This document shows, piece by piece, positions 52,812 to 60,742 of a DNA stretch of 60,742 nt (position 1 is its first letter; every line of letters starts with the position of its first letter). The notes beneath the pieces are model-generated. The model saw only the letters and a program-made list of their open reading frames with translations. It was not told the origin of the DNA and made no database searches. Source of the stretch: Leptospira biflexa (GTDB lineage Bacteria > Spirochaetota > UBA4802 > UB4802); NCBI GenBank assembly GCA_020721905.1, contig DYLU01000011.1, positions 1 through 60,742 on the forward strand, read 5' to 3'. The position numbers and the translations under genes were made by a program.

Positions 52812-53279
52812 TTAATAAGCTGTAATACTATCAAGAATCAAATCCACAACTTTTGGAATTGATTCTGCTACCGAAGAGCTAAAGTTTGTATACAGATCAT
52901 CTGTATTATCAGGTACTATGCCAATTACCTCAACGATTGGCTCCTTACCTTTAATTCTTAATATATTTAGCGCTTCGGCAACACCTAATTCATGCAATGA
53001 AACAACTGGCAACCGGGAAACCAGGTGATTGGCACCAAATCGGCATATGCTTCCCGGTTTATCTTCAATCTTTAATGCATCAACTATCACAATTTTATCG
53101 TACTGTACCATATACTGCATACAATCAAATCCGGTAATTCCTCCATCCAGCAATGTTACACAATCGGGGACTGGAATAGCATTATCCTGCATATACTGAA
53201 TCACATGAACCCCTATGCCATCATCTTTTTTTAACAGATTTCCTATTCCCAATACCAGTGTTTTAGCTTTATGTTTCAT
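52812..53279 (-). CDS. Hydrogenase maturation protease (HyaD/HybD type)
   Basis: A 155-residue nickel-sensing endopeptidase that clips the C-terminal tail of the large subunit after Ni insertion. Ni-binding residues are D in LLKKDDGIGVHV (usually Glu), D in IVIVDALK and H in VSLHELGV. I start it at ATG 53279 (MKHKAKTLVLGIGN), the usual family position; an earlier in-frame ATG at 53324 would overlap the cytochrome gene by 25 bases. Its presence implies that the cleavable tail, found out of frame downstream, is or was translated. The small-subunit gene follows after 24 bases. Confidence 0.9.
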   Translation of the reverse strand: MKHKAKTLVLGIGNLLKKDDGIGVHVIQYMQDNAIPVPDCVTLLDGGITGFDCMQYMVQYDKIVIVDALKIEDKPGSICRFGANHLVSRLPVVSLHELGVAEALNILRIKGKEPIVEVIGIVPDNTDDLYTNFSSSVAESIPKVVDLILDSITAY

Positions 53280-53299
53280 TACACCATCTTTTTTTACTG

Positions 53300-53701
53300 C
53301 TACTGTGCTTTGGCTATGTGGCACTCGTTACATAGCGCAGGTCCCTTTTTAGTTTGAGCGTGGCAGTTAATACATAGATTATGCAGCGTATCCTCGCCCG
53401 AAGCTCCCTTATGACACACAGCACATTGTTTAATCCTGTCATCATTACCCTGTTTGTGATGACATACAATACACTTAACACCGGCTTCCTCGTGCGTTTT
53501 ATGCGGCATCATGACAGGATCCATTGCATTCATTGTAGCAGTAAGACCACTTTGCGTATCTTTTTCAGTAATGTATTTATTGATATCCGTTACAGTCACC
53601 ACATCAGTTTTGCTTGGATTAATGGTAGTGGTCCCCTGCGAGCATCCCACAGCGAATATGACCGCAATAGCAACTAAAAAACTCAATCTGATTTTACTCA
53701 C
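53300..53701 (-). CDS. Tetraheme cytochrome c3-type lipoprotein
   Basis: A 133-residue class III cytochrome. The signal ends at VGC20, a lipoprotein site, so it should be periplasmic and lipid-anchored. Four CxxCH heme sites are visible (CIVCHH, CAVCHK, CINCHA, CNECHI), with extra His in MPHKTHEEAG and CHH as distal ligands. It is the first gene of the hydrogenase operon and the likely electron acceptor, passing electrons from H2 to the membrane pool, as c3 does in Desulfovibrio. The start is GTG 53701 with AGGAGG at a 6-base spacing; the ATG just before it runs straight into TGA. Confidence 0.93.
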   Translation of the reverse strand: MSKIRLSFLVAIAVIFAVGCSQGTTTINPSKTDVVTVTDINKYITEKDTQSGLTATMNAMDPVMMPHKTHEEAGVKCIVCHHKQGNDDRIKQCAVCHKGASGEDTLHNLCINCHAQTKKGPALCNECHIAKAQ

Positions 53702-54152
53702 ATTGTACCTCCTTGCTATCTATTTTAAAAAACCCTTTAATACTAAATCTCTTTATACAATAAGTAAGACATATTCATAATAGGTCAACTTGTTTTTTAC
53801 ATATCAAGCAACCATCACAATAGTATCATGGCAATCAGTCATCACTGTAATACTGTACTATTCCATACAGCACCTTTAATTTTCTGTAATGATACAATAT
53901 ACCATGTAGATATTTATTTATCTTCCATCGGTACAAACCGTAATGAAACTTACATGCCTTCAGCATATATCCTATCTATTTCTTATCTTACATGTCATAT
54001 TTAAAATTTTAACTGCTATACAAAACATATGATCACTCCCTATATACGACAACATATTATGATATATGTCAATTATATTTACTATGCAATTGAATGCTAT
54101 ATTTTTTGTTGGTTGCTTTTACTATATTCCATCTCGTGCTACAATAGTATCT
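53702..54152. other. Divergent control region of the hydrogenase and hyp operons
   Basis: About 450 AT-rich bases between the cytochrome and hypF start codons. A TTGACC at 53788-53783 (minus) has only a poor -10 (ACTTAT) 17 bases away. No clear plus-strand promoter or Fnr/sigma54-type site was recognised. In-frame ATG codons upstream of hypF exist but lack family support. Confidence 0.4.
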
Positions 54153-56411
54153 ATGATACAACATTATGAAGTAACAGTAAAAGGAATTGTCCAGGGAGTT
54201 GGATTCAGGCCCTTTGTCTTTAATCTTGCTACACGATTAAACATTAAAGGTTTTGTTTCTAATAATACTGAAGGAGTAATTATACATCTTGAAGGAGAAG
54301 AATTTGTACTAAAACAGTGTATTGAATTGATTACCAGTAATCCGCCACCGTTAGCACATATTTTTAACATAACCATAAAACAACTGCCACCTAATGGATT
54401 CACACAATTCACTATTGAACACAGCAGTATTACACTACTTCGCGAAGCCTTTATTCCACCTGATGTTGCCATTTGCAATGATTGTCTTACTGACTTTTTT
54501 ACCCCGGATAAGCGTCGCTATCACTATCCCTTTACCACCTGCACGCACTGTGGTCCGCGTTTTAGCATTATAAGCGATATTCCCTATGACAGAGAAAATA
54601 CCGCCATGCATCCTTTTGCAATGTGTCCTGACTGCAGGGAAGAATACACCAACCCTCACAACCGCAGGTTTCATACACAGCCCAATGCCTGCCCACAGTG
54701 TGGTCCTCATATAGTGCTGTGCGATAGCTCCGGTAATATACTGGAATCCAGAATTGATGCTGTAATATGCCAGTTGCATGCTATTTTAAAAGAGCACATT
54801 GTTGCCATAAAAAGCGTTGGAGGATATCACTTAGCGTGCGATGCCACCAATGACCGATGTGTTGCTCTGCTCAGAGAAAGAAAAGTCAGACCATGTAAAC
54901 CTTTTGCAATCATGGTTTCATCAGTTCAACTTCTGGAAACCTTTTGCTCTGTCACCGCAAAGGAAAAAGAACTTTTAACAAGTAAAGAACGCCCAATAGT
55001 GCTGGTAAAACGTACCAAAGACATTCTGAGCAAATACGTTGCACCGGGATTATCGTATATTGGTGTTATGCTTCCTTACACACCATTTCAGTATTTGCTT
55101 TTTGAGAATAATCCTGAAAGCATCTACATCATGACCAGCGCCAATATATCCGATGAGCCCATTATATACAATGACGATGATGCCTTTGAGCGTTTGAATA
55201 CAATTGCCGACTACTTTGTTACCTACAATCGCCAGATAGTATCGCACACCGATGACTCAGTGGTATACGTTGTTAATGAAAAGCCATATTTTGTACGCCG
55301 TTCACGGGGCTACGTACCCGCACCCATCTTCATCAAAGAAACGCCACTTCATATCCTTGCAACAGGCGGGGATTTAAAAAACAGTTTTGCGCTGGCACGA
55401 AACAACGTTGCTGTCGTAAGTCAGTTTTTGGGGGACCTTGCCACTCCGTGGGGCAATGACCTTTACCGAAAAACTATCGCCCATTTTTGTAAAATCTTTG
55501 ATGTTAAACCCCAATGTATAGCGCACGACATGCACCCCAACTATTTTACCACCATGTTTGCACAGGAGCATGCCACAACACAAACATTTGCAGTACAGCA
55601 TCATCACGCACACATTGCTTCGGTGTGCCAGGAGTATAGTTTAACTGAACCTGTGATTGGCATTGCTTATGATGGCACCGGATACGGAACCGACCATACG
55701 CTGTGGGGAAGCGAACTGTTAATAGCCGACACAAAGGAATTTATACGCGCTGCACATTTTGATTACTTTGGTTTGCCTGGTGGAGAAAACGCCATCAAAG
55801 ACCCGTGGAAGATAGGTTTGTCGTTGCTTATGGCAGCATCCATTGATGATACACCATTTTTTACCCAACAAAAGGAAAAAGAATGTGTAAAAGAGATAGT
55901 CCATAAAAACATAAACTGCCCTGCAACCTGCAGTATTGGAAGGCTTTTTGACGGTGTTTCTGCCATCCTGGGGATTGCGCATCATATCAGCACCGAAGCT
56001 GAAGCTGCCATGCTTTTAGAGGAGAAAGCACTGGCAGCAATTGAAGACAATTCAGTGTTTGATGTCACCATCAGCCAGGGACAATCGCTTGTTATTGACA
56101 CTGCTCATATTATTCAGGAAATTGTTAGTATGATAGAATTACATGTTCCTGTTACTGCTATAGCCATGCGTTTTCACAGAGCAATAGCCAGGGTCACTAT
56201 CGCCACTGCCTGTAAACTCAGGGAACACTATTCAATAAACAAGGTTGTCCTTTCAGGTGGAGTGTTTCACAACAGAATATTGCTTCACCTTATAACAACA
56301 GGTCTTGCAAAAAAATCATTTGACGTATATACACCTTACAAACTACCGTGCAATGATGGTGGTATAGCCTTAGGCCAGATTGCTATTGCCAGGGATAACA
56401 TTCATGTCTGA
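54153..56411 (+). CDS. hypF: Carbamoyltransferase HypF
   Basis: A 752-residue protein that makes the cyanide-ligand precursor by transferring a carbamoyl group from carbamoyl phosphate to HypE. Domains in order: acylphosphatase (KGIVQGVGFRPFVF, about 9-22), two zinc fingers (CNDCLTDFF / CTHCGPRF and CPDCREEY / CPQCGPH), YrdC-like (AIKSVGGYHLACDA), and the Kae1-like domain with VQHHHAHIASV and IAYDGTGYG. The upstream in-frame ATG at 54066 would add a hydrophobic stretch not in the family, so ATG 54153 is chosen although its ribosome binding site is weak. hypD overlaps its end by 8 bases. Confidence 0.95.
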   Translation: MIQHYEVTVKGIVQGVGFRPFVFNLATRLNIKGFVSNNTEGVIIHLEGEEFVLKQCIELITSNPPPLAHIFNITIKQLPPNGFTQFTIEHSSITLLREAFIPPDVAICNDCLTDFFTPDKRRYHYPFTTCTHCGPRFSIISDIPYDRENTAMHPFAMCPDCREEYTNPHNRRFHTQPNACPQCGPHIVLCDSSGNILESRIDAVICQLHAILKEHIVAIKSVGGYHLACDATNDRCVALLRERKVRPCKPFAIMVSSVQLLETFCSVTAKEKELLTSKERPIVLVKRTKDILSKYVAPGLSYIGVMLPYTPFQYLLFENNPESIYIMTSANISDEPIIYNDDDAFERLNTIADYFVTYNRQIVSHTDDSVVYVVNEKPYFVRRSRGYVPAPIFIKETPLHILATGGDLKNSFALARNNVAVVSQFLGDLATPWGNDLYRKTIAHFCKIFDVKPQCIAHDMHPNYFTTMFAQEHATTQTFAVQHHHAHIASVCQEYSLTEPVIGIAYDGTGYGTDHTLWGSELLIADTKEFIRAAHFDYFGLPGGENAIKDPWKIGLSLLMAASIDDTPFFTQQKEKECVKEIVHKNINCPATCSIGRLFDGVSAILGIAHHISTEAEAAMLLEEKALAAIEDNSVFDVTISQGQSLVIDTAHIIQEIVSMIELHVPVTAIAMRFHRAIARVTIATACKLREHYSINKVVLSGGVFHNRILLHLITTGLAKKSFDVYTPYKLPCNDGGIALGQIAIARDNIHV

Positions 56412-57465
56412 TAGTAAAAAAGAGGCTGCTGTCTTATCACAGTATTCATTGCCACAGCCTGTTGCCATAATGGAAGTATGTGGCACACATACTACTGAAT
56501 TTTTCCGCACAGGCGTTAAAGACATATTCCCACAAAACCTGCGGCTTATTGACGGCCCTGGCTGTCCCGTATGTGTTACCTCTAATGATTATTTAGATAC
56601 TGCCATAGCCATTGCCTGGCAATATAACTGTGTTATAACAACCTTTGGGGACATGATGAAGGTGCCTTCCTCGTACAGTTCACTGGCAAACGAAAAATCA
56701 AAAGGGCTGCAGGTTGAGGTTGTCTATTCCCCCATGGATGCCGTTGATATGGCCACAAAAAACCCAGATAAAAAATTTATATTTTTAAGCATTGGCTTTG
56801 AGACCACAGCTCCAACCGAAGCTGCCTGTGTACTGGAAGCAAAACGACAGAATATAAAAAATTTCTTTTTACTCCCCGGCAATAAACTGACTCCGCCAGC
56901 AGTCAAAGCACTCCTTGACTCCGGCGAGGTCAACATCGATGGTTTTATACTGCCCGGACATGTGAGCACCATTATTGGGAAAAATGCATGGAATTTTATT
57001 GCCACTGATTACGGCAAACCTGCTGTTGTTGCAGGCTTTGAAGATTATGACCTTATTCGCGGCACAGTAATGCTTTTAGATTTGTTAACGAACAAAAATC
57101 CTATTGTGCTAAACGAATATACCCGTGTTGTTCGCGATGACGGCAACCCAAAAGCCTTAGAGATACTGTATACCGTTTTTACAAAAGGCAATGCTACCTG
57201 GCGCGGGATTGGTGTAATTCCGGAAAGTGGCCTTGATTTAAAAGAAGAATATGCTATCTTTGACGCATATAGACAATTCCCTGTAGATGTGCCCCCACCC
57301 AAGGAACATCCCGGATGCCGCTGTGGCGAGCTTTTGCGCGGTGTGATACTGCCAGCTGAATGCCCGCTTTTTGGGAAAGCCTGTACACCGGAGCATGCTA
57401 TTGGACCCTGTATGGTTTCATCAGAAGGCCCATGCTCAGCATACTACAAATACGGGAGGAAGTAA
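56404..57465 (+). CDS. hypD: Hydrogenase Fe(CN)2CO assembly protein HypD
   Basis: A 353-residue [4Fe-4S] scaffold on which, with HypC, the Fe(CN)2CO moiety is built. Conserved cysteines are in MEVCGTHT, GPGCPVCVT, and the cluster region GCRCGELL ... AECPLF ... CTPEHAIGPC ... EGPCSAYY. GFETTAPT and FILPGHVS are also present. The start is ATG 56404 inside the last codons of hypF; the longer frame from 56380 is unlikely. The stop overlaps the hypE start by one base (TAATG). Confidence 0.95.
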   Translation: MSDSKKEAAVLSQYSLPQPVAIMEVCGTHTTEFFRTGVKDIFPQNLRLIDGPGCPVCVTSNDYLDTAIAIAWQYNCVITTFGDMMKVPSSYSSLANEKSKGLQVEVVYSPMDAVDMATKNPDKKFIFLSIGFETTAPTEAACVLEAKRQNIKNFFLLPGNKLTPPAVKALLDSGEVNIDGFILPGHVSTIIGKNAWNFIATDYGKPAVVAGFEDYDLIRGTVMLLDLLTNKNPIVLNEYTRVVRDDGNPKALEILYTVFTKGNATWRGIGVIPESGLDLKEEYAIFDAYRQFPVDVPPPKEHPGCRCGELLRGVILPAECPLFGKACTPEHAIGPCMVSSEGPCSAYYKYGRK

Positions 57466-58463
57466 TGGATATTATTGTTCCTGGCCACGGCAGTGGCGGC
57501 AAACTGATGAATGATCTTATCAACCATCTCATAAAATCTACTCTTGGCAATGAAACCATACAATTAGATGATGCAGCACATCTTAAACTTACTACATCAA
57601 GCATTGCTTTCACCACTGACAGCTATACTATTACACCAATTGAATTTACCGGCGGAACCATCGGAAGCCTGGCGGTCAACGGCACCGTCAACGATCTATC
57701 AGTTATGGGAGCTACACCCCAGTATATCTCATGTGCACTGATACTGGAAGAGGGACTTGAAATTGAAACACTCAAACGTATCCTTGTTTCCATGGAAGAA
57801 GCAGCTCTGAAAGCAGGTGTGGCGATAGTAACCGGTGATACCAAGGTTGTGCAAAAAGGCAAAGGCGACCGTATCTATATAAACACAGCGGGCATAGGGG
57901 TGTTTACAAATCCACTCCAGCGAAGAGAGATAAAGCCCGGAGATACCATTATCATCAACGGCAGCATTGGCGATCATGGCACAACCATAATGGCACTGCG
58001 CAACAATCTCACATTCTCAAAAGGCCTTTCATCAGATTGTGCCGCACTCAATCATCTTATTGAAGATGTTATACGTCATTATCCTGAAGCTATCAAATTT
58101 ATGCGCGATGCAACGCGAGGTGGTGTTGCTTCCGTACTCAATGAAATTACGAAAAACGCCCCTTTTGGTGCTAAACTGATTGAAGATAATCTTCCGGAAA
58201 AAGATGAAGTGCGAGGCGTTGCTGATATTTTAGGCATTGACCCCTTATACATTGCAAATGAAGGCAAGGTTGTAATTATTGCCGACAGAAGCCATGCTGA
58301 AGGTATTGTTGAAATTATGAAGAAACATCCTGAAGGCAAAGATGCATGCATCATTGGTCATATTACCGAAGAATTTTCCGGGAAAACATATATTCAAACT
58401 AAAATTGGTGGAAAAAGAATACTGCCTGTGTTAATTGAAGAACAATTGCCTCGAATATGTTGA
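57465..58463 (+). CDS. hypE: Hydrogenase maturation protein HypE
   Basis: A 332-residue PurM/AIR-synthase-like ATPase that dehydrates the carbamoyl group received from HypF to a thiocyanate on its own C-terminal cysteine, then gives cyanide to HypCD. The N-terminus VPGHGSGGKLMNDLI, the ATP region DDAAHLKL, the DLSVMGATP block and MRDATRGGVASVLNE are conserved. The protein ends in PRIC with the required terminal Cys332. GGGAGGAAGTA precedes the ATG, which overlaps the hypD stop by one base. Confidence 0.95.
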   Translation: MDIIVPGHGSGGKLMNDLINHLIKSTLGNETIQLDDAAHLKLTTSSIAFTTDSYTITPIEFTGGTIGSLAVNGTVNDLSVMGATPQYISCALILEEGLEIETLKRILVSMEEAALKAGVAIVTGDTKVVQKGKGDRIYINTAGIGVFTNPLQRREIKPGDTIIINGSIGDHGTTIMALRNNLTFSKGLSSDCAALNHLIEDVIRHYPEAIKFMRDATRGGVASVLNEITKNAPFGAKLIEDNLPEKDEVRGVADILGIDPLYIANEGKVVIIADRSHAEGIVEIMKKHPEGKDACIIGHITEEFSGKTYIQTKIGGKRILPVLIEEQLPRIC

Positions 58464-58480
58464 AACTTGAGGAGGATACT

Positions 58481-58714
58481 ATGTGTCTGGCAATACCAAT
58501 GACAGTAAAAAAAATTGAAGGGACTAAAGCCATTGTTGCATCCATGGGAGTTGAGAAGGTTGTTGACATTGCTCTGACCCCTGACATTAAAATAAATGAC
58601 AAGGTTATTGTCCATGCAGGCTTTATTATAGAGATACTTGACCTGGAAGCAGCACGTGAGATAGAAGCAACGTGGGATGAATATACAACATTGATGGAAC
58701 AAGAGCTAAAGTAA
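58481..58714 (+). CDS. hypC: Hydrogenase maturation chaperone HypC
   Basis: A 77-residue small chaperone that works with HypD and then delivers the Fe moiety to the large subunit. It begins MCLAIPM with the essential Cys2, exposed after Met removal, and ends in the usual acidic helix. The start is ATG 58481 with a strong GGAGG (58471-58475); an in-frame ATG at 58457 overlaps hypE and is not used. The gene order hypF-D-E-C is unusual compared with the common ABCDEF order. The fumarase gene starts on the base after its stop. Confidence 0.93.
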   Translation: MCLAIPMTVKKIEGTKAIVASMGVEKVVDIALTPDIKINDKVIVHAGFIIEILDLEAAREIEATWDEYTTLMEQELK

Positions 58715-59551
58715 ATGCGCACCATTTCACAGAAAGAGCTTTATACTGCTGTTGCAAATCTTTTAGTCCAGGCTAATTTTAACCTACCCGACCATGTATA
58801 TAAGGCTTTATCTATCATGTATAATACTGAACAAAAACCTTTATCAAAAGAAACCATGAACATACTGCTACAAAATGCCACCATTGCTTCAACCAGGCAT
58901 ATCCCTTTATGTCAGGACTGTGGTTCAGTTATAGTATTTTTACAGATAGGCACTGGAGTTACCATTGACGGCAACCTTGAAGAAATAATAAACAGGGCTG
59001 TTGCCGATACCTACAGAAATCATTACTTACGTCCATCCATAGTAAAAGATCCATTGTTTGACAGAACCAACACTGGAACTAATACACCGGCATTTATCCA
59101 CACCGAATTTGTTGAAGGGGATTCTGTTGTCATTACAGTATACATAAAAGGTGGTGGATCAGAAAACATGTCCTCATTAAAAATGTTTACACCAACAGCA
59201 GATATTGAAGAAATTATCGATTATATCGTGGCAACTGTTAAGCAGGCTGGCCCCAATCCCTGCCCGCCACTTTTTTTAGGAATAGGAATTGGTGGAACTG
59301 CTGATGTTGCCATGCTTAATGCAAAAAAGGCTGTCTTACACAAAGAACCGCATCTAAAAGAAGAATATCGCAAGCTTGAAGAGATTATTTTGCAAAGGTG
59401 CAATAACACAGGTGTTGGGCCTTTAGGATTTGGTGGCAATAATACTGTTGCCATGGTCAGGATAAAAGAAGCTCCTACTCATATTGCAACACTACCCGTT
59501 GCACTTAACCTTAACTGCCATTCCTTACGGTACAGGTCCATTATACTATGA
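58715..59551 (+). CDS. Class I fumarate hydratase, alpha subunit
   Basis: A 278-residue [4Fe-4S] subunit of two-subunit class I fumarase (or the related tartrate dehydratase), which interconverts fumarate and malate. Cluster cysteines are in LCQDCGSVIVF, NPCPP and QRCNNTGVGP; KGGGSENMS and GIGIGGTADVAM are family motifs. Its ATG directly follows the hypC stop, so it should be co-transcribed with the hydrogenase maturation genes. Tartrate dehydratase cannot be excluded by eye. An O2-sensitive fumarase fits the anaerobic setting. Confidence 0.9.
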   Translation: MRTISQKELYTAVANLLVQANFNLPDHVYKALSIMYNTEQKPLSKETMNILLQNATIASTRHIPLCQDCGSVIVFLQIGTGVTIDGNLEEIINRAVADTYRNHYLRPSIVKDPLFDRTNTGTNTPAFIHTEFVEGDSVVITVYIKGGGSENMSSLKMFTPTADIEEIIDYIVATVKQAGPNPCPPLFLGIGIGGTADVAMLNAKKAVLHKEPHLKEEYRKLEEIILQRCNNTGVGPLGFGGNNTVAMVRIKEAPTHIATLPVALNLNCHSLRYRSIIL

Positions 59552-60084
59552 AAACTATCGATTTACATACGCCCCTCCGGGGATATGATTTGCAACAGTT
59601 GAAAGCGGGGGACTTTTTAACCATATCCGGCACTATCTATACTGCCCGTGACAAAGCTCATAAAAAGATTGCTGAACTAGTAGCACAGCAAAAACCTCTC
59701 CCCATAGATTTTACCAATGCAGTAATCTATTATGCAGGGCCAAGTCCTGCACCGCCAGGGATGCCTATAGGAGCTATCGGCCCCACAACATCATACCGTA
59801 TGGATGTCTATACCAATGTCATGCTTTCTTTAGGAGTTCGGATGCTGATAGGTAAGGGTTCTCGCAACAGTGAAGTCAAAAAGCTCTTGGTTAATTATCA
59901 AGCGGTATATTGCTCAAGCTTTGGAGGTGCTGCTGCCTATCTCAGTCAATGTGTTGTGGATGCGCATATAATTGCGTTTGAAGAGTTTGGCCCTGAAGCC
60001 ATGTATAAATTGACAGTAAAAAATTTTCCTGTTATCGTAATTAATGATATGTATGGCGGTGACCTGTATGCTAATGTTCAGTGA
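59548..60084 (+). CDS. Class I fumarate hydratase, beta subunit
   Basis: A 178-residue C-terminal-domain subunit that completes the class I fumarase active site. Conserved parts are GTIYTARDKAHKKI, YYAGPSPAPPGMPIGAIGPT (two blocks) with TSYRMD, LIGKGSRNS and CSSFGGAAAYLS. It overlaps the alpha subunit by an ATGA junction. The tail VINDMYGGDLYANVQ is slightly shorter than in many homologues. The NUDIX gene overlaps its 3' end. Confidence 0.9.
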   Translation: MKTIDLHTPLRGYDLQQLKAGDFLTISGTIYTARDKAHKKIAELVAQQKPLPIDFTNAVIYYAGPSPAPPGMPIGAIGPTTSYRMDVYTNVMLSLGVRMLIGKGSRNSEVKKLLVNYQAVYCSSFGGAAAYLSQCVVDAHIIAFEEFGPEAMYKLTVKNFPVIVINDMYGGDLYANVQ

Positions 60085-60670
60085 TTATTACGAATTTATG
60101 ACATTTTGTAACAGGATAAAGCAGGTATTGCACCAGCGCCCACCCCGAGCGATTGAACGTAAAAATTTGAAGGATGCGGCAGTGCTTATTCCTATTCTTT
60201 TCAAAGACAACCAGCCTCATGTCCTTATTACTAAACGCACAAATAATGTTAGCACTCATAAGGGTGAGGTTTCATTGCCCGGTGGAGGGATTGATGAAGA
60301 TGATGCTAATCCTCTTGAGACTGCACTGCGAGAAACTTTTGAGGAAGTTGGTATTAAACCTGATGATGTGACTGTCTTAGGTGAATTTGACCATTTCATA
60401 TCAATATATGGTTTTCATGTATATACGTTTGTTGGAATCATACCATATCCCTACCATCTTACCATTAACTACAATGAAATCGAATCATATACCGAGGTGC
60501 CCCTCTCTATGTTTGCGGAAGAAAAATTTGATGATGTTAAATATTATACCTATGAAGGTACACCTTATGCTATTTACTATTACCATTACAATGGTTATGT
60601 CATATGGGGTTTAACGGCTCGCATTCTTACTGATTTTGCACGGAAAGTAATTAAAAGTATTGTGCTTTGA
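60074..60670 (+). CDS. NUDIX hydrolase, CoA pyrophosphatase type
   Basis: A 198-residue NUDIX protein. LITKRTNNVSTHKGEVSLPG plus GGIDEDD follows the CoA-pyrophosphatase (NudL/NUDT7) signature LLTxRSxxLxxHxGxVSFPGG, and the NUDIX box continues TALRETFEEVGI with its metal-binding glutamates. It would cleave CoA or oxidised CoA to 4'-phosphopantetheine and 3',5'-ADP. Start choice is open: ATG 60074 overlaps the fumarase end by 11 bases, and ATG 60098 lies 13 bases after it; neither has a strong ribosome binding site. The C-terminal part VIWGLTARIL is also typical. Confidence 0.88.
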   Translation: MFSDYYEFMTFCNRIKQVLHQRPPRAIERKNLKDAAVLIPILFKDNQPHVLITKRTNNVSTHKGEVSLPGGGIDEDDANPLETALRETFEEVGIKPDDVTVLGEFDHFISIYGFHVYTFVGIIPYPYHLTINYNEIESYTEVPLSMFAEEKFDDVKYYTYEGTPYAIYYYHYNGYVIWGLTARILTDFARKVIKSIVL

Positions 60671-60714
60671 TTCTTGAATGCTCTGACCCCTTTTTTATTT
60701 TTTTACACCCACTC

Positions 60715-60732
60715 AAGTATTGCTGAATACTT
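60715..60732 (+). terminator. Possible terminator at the right edge
   Basis: A 7-bp perfect stem AAGTATT / AATACTT with loop GCTG, followed by CTTCCTG. A T-rich tract (TTTTTTATTTTTTT, about 60691-60704) lies just before it. It could close the hyp-fumarase-NUDIX operon, but the T tract is on the wrong side for a classical terminator. Confidence 0.35.
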
Positions 60733-60742
60733 CTTCCTGTAA

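Noticed and set aside
54066-54152. 29-residue N-terminal extension of HypF
   Set aside because: HypF proteins begin near the acylphosphatase motif, and the extension has no ribosome binding site or family support.
1-60742. CRISPR arrays, insertion sequences, prophage or integrase genes
   Set aside because: No direct-repeat array, transposase, integrase or phage structural gene was seen on either strand.

Overview
The window looks like the chromosome of an uncultured, AT-rich, anaerobic or microaerobic spirochaete (Spirochaetota). The evidence is a spirochaete-specific flagellar set: two adjacent FlaA sheath proteins with signal peptides, a FlaB core flagellin and FliM. It also carries the long TPR-GreA elongation factor that is typical of the phylum. 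Diaminopimelate decarboxylase, a 2-hydroxyacyl-CoA dehydratase activase-type protein, two-subunit class I fumarase and a periplasmic Ni-hydrogenase with a tetraheme c3 partner suit an anaerobe. I see no insertion sequence, phage, integron or CRISPR array. One tRNA gene is present.

Layout. 1-6.9 kb: start of a minus-strand gene at the left edge, a 3-hydroxyacyl-CoA dehydrogenase, tgt, then a tight minus-strand run (shikimate kinase/chorismate synthase fusion, ribF, ogt) and a FadR-type regulator. 7.1-12.9 kb: NADH-type thioredoxin reductase with a two-domain disulfide oxidoreductase, tRNA-Leu, lysA and long greA. 13.2-23.1 kb: flaA pair, metF, a membrane protein, a CBS-containing family II pyrophosphatase, flaB, an M23-type protein, fliM and a secreted protein. 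23.2-30.2 kb: a GH2 glycosidase preceded by a fragment of a lost flavoprotein gene, a GAF-GAF-PP2C phosphatase, a flippase-like membrane protein, SixA-like and patatin-like proteins.

30.2-43.7 kb is an envelope/signalling block on the minus strand. An AsmA-like protein, a YdbL-like (DUF1318) protein, a 2456-residue lipoprotein (beta-propeller, TPR, degenerate CHAT) and a receiver-PP2C phosphatase are joined end to start by three 4-base overlaps, with a FecR-domain protein downstream. A lone STAS-like protein lies beyond the block. This looks like the E. coli YdbH-YdbL envelope system, with the giant lipoprotein where the small lipoprotein YnbE would be and a stress-type phosphatase attached.

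43.7-60.7 kb: a 1431-residue dehydratase-activase-like protein, a TerC-family membrane protein, hypB, then the hydrogenase. Tetraheme c3 lipoprotein, maturation protease, small subunit (Tat plus near-lipobox) and large subunit are on the minus strand; hypF-hypD-hypE-hypC, both fumarase subunits and a CoA-pyrophosphatase-type NUDIX run divergently on the plus strand. No hypA is visible. The large subunit is the most striking item. The first cysteine of its N-terminal Ni motif is Ser. Its frame closes at UGA where the C-terminal Ni motif should begin, while the rest of that motif and the usual cleavable tail are intact in another frame. Both non-bridging Ni ligands of the textbook site are therefore missing or displaced.
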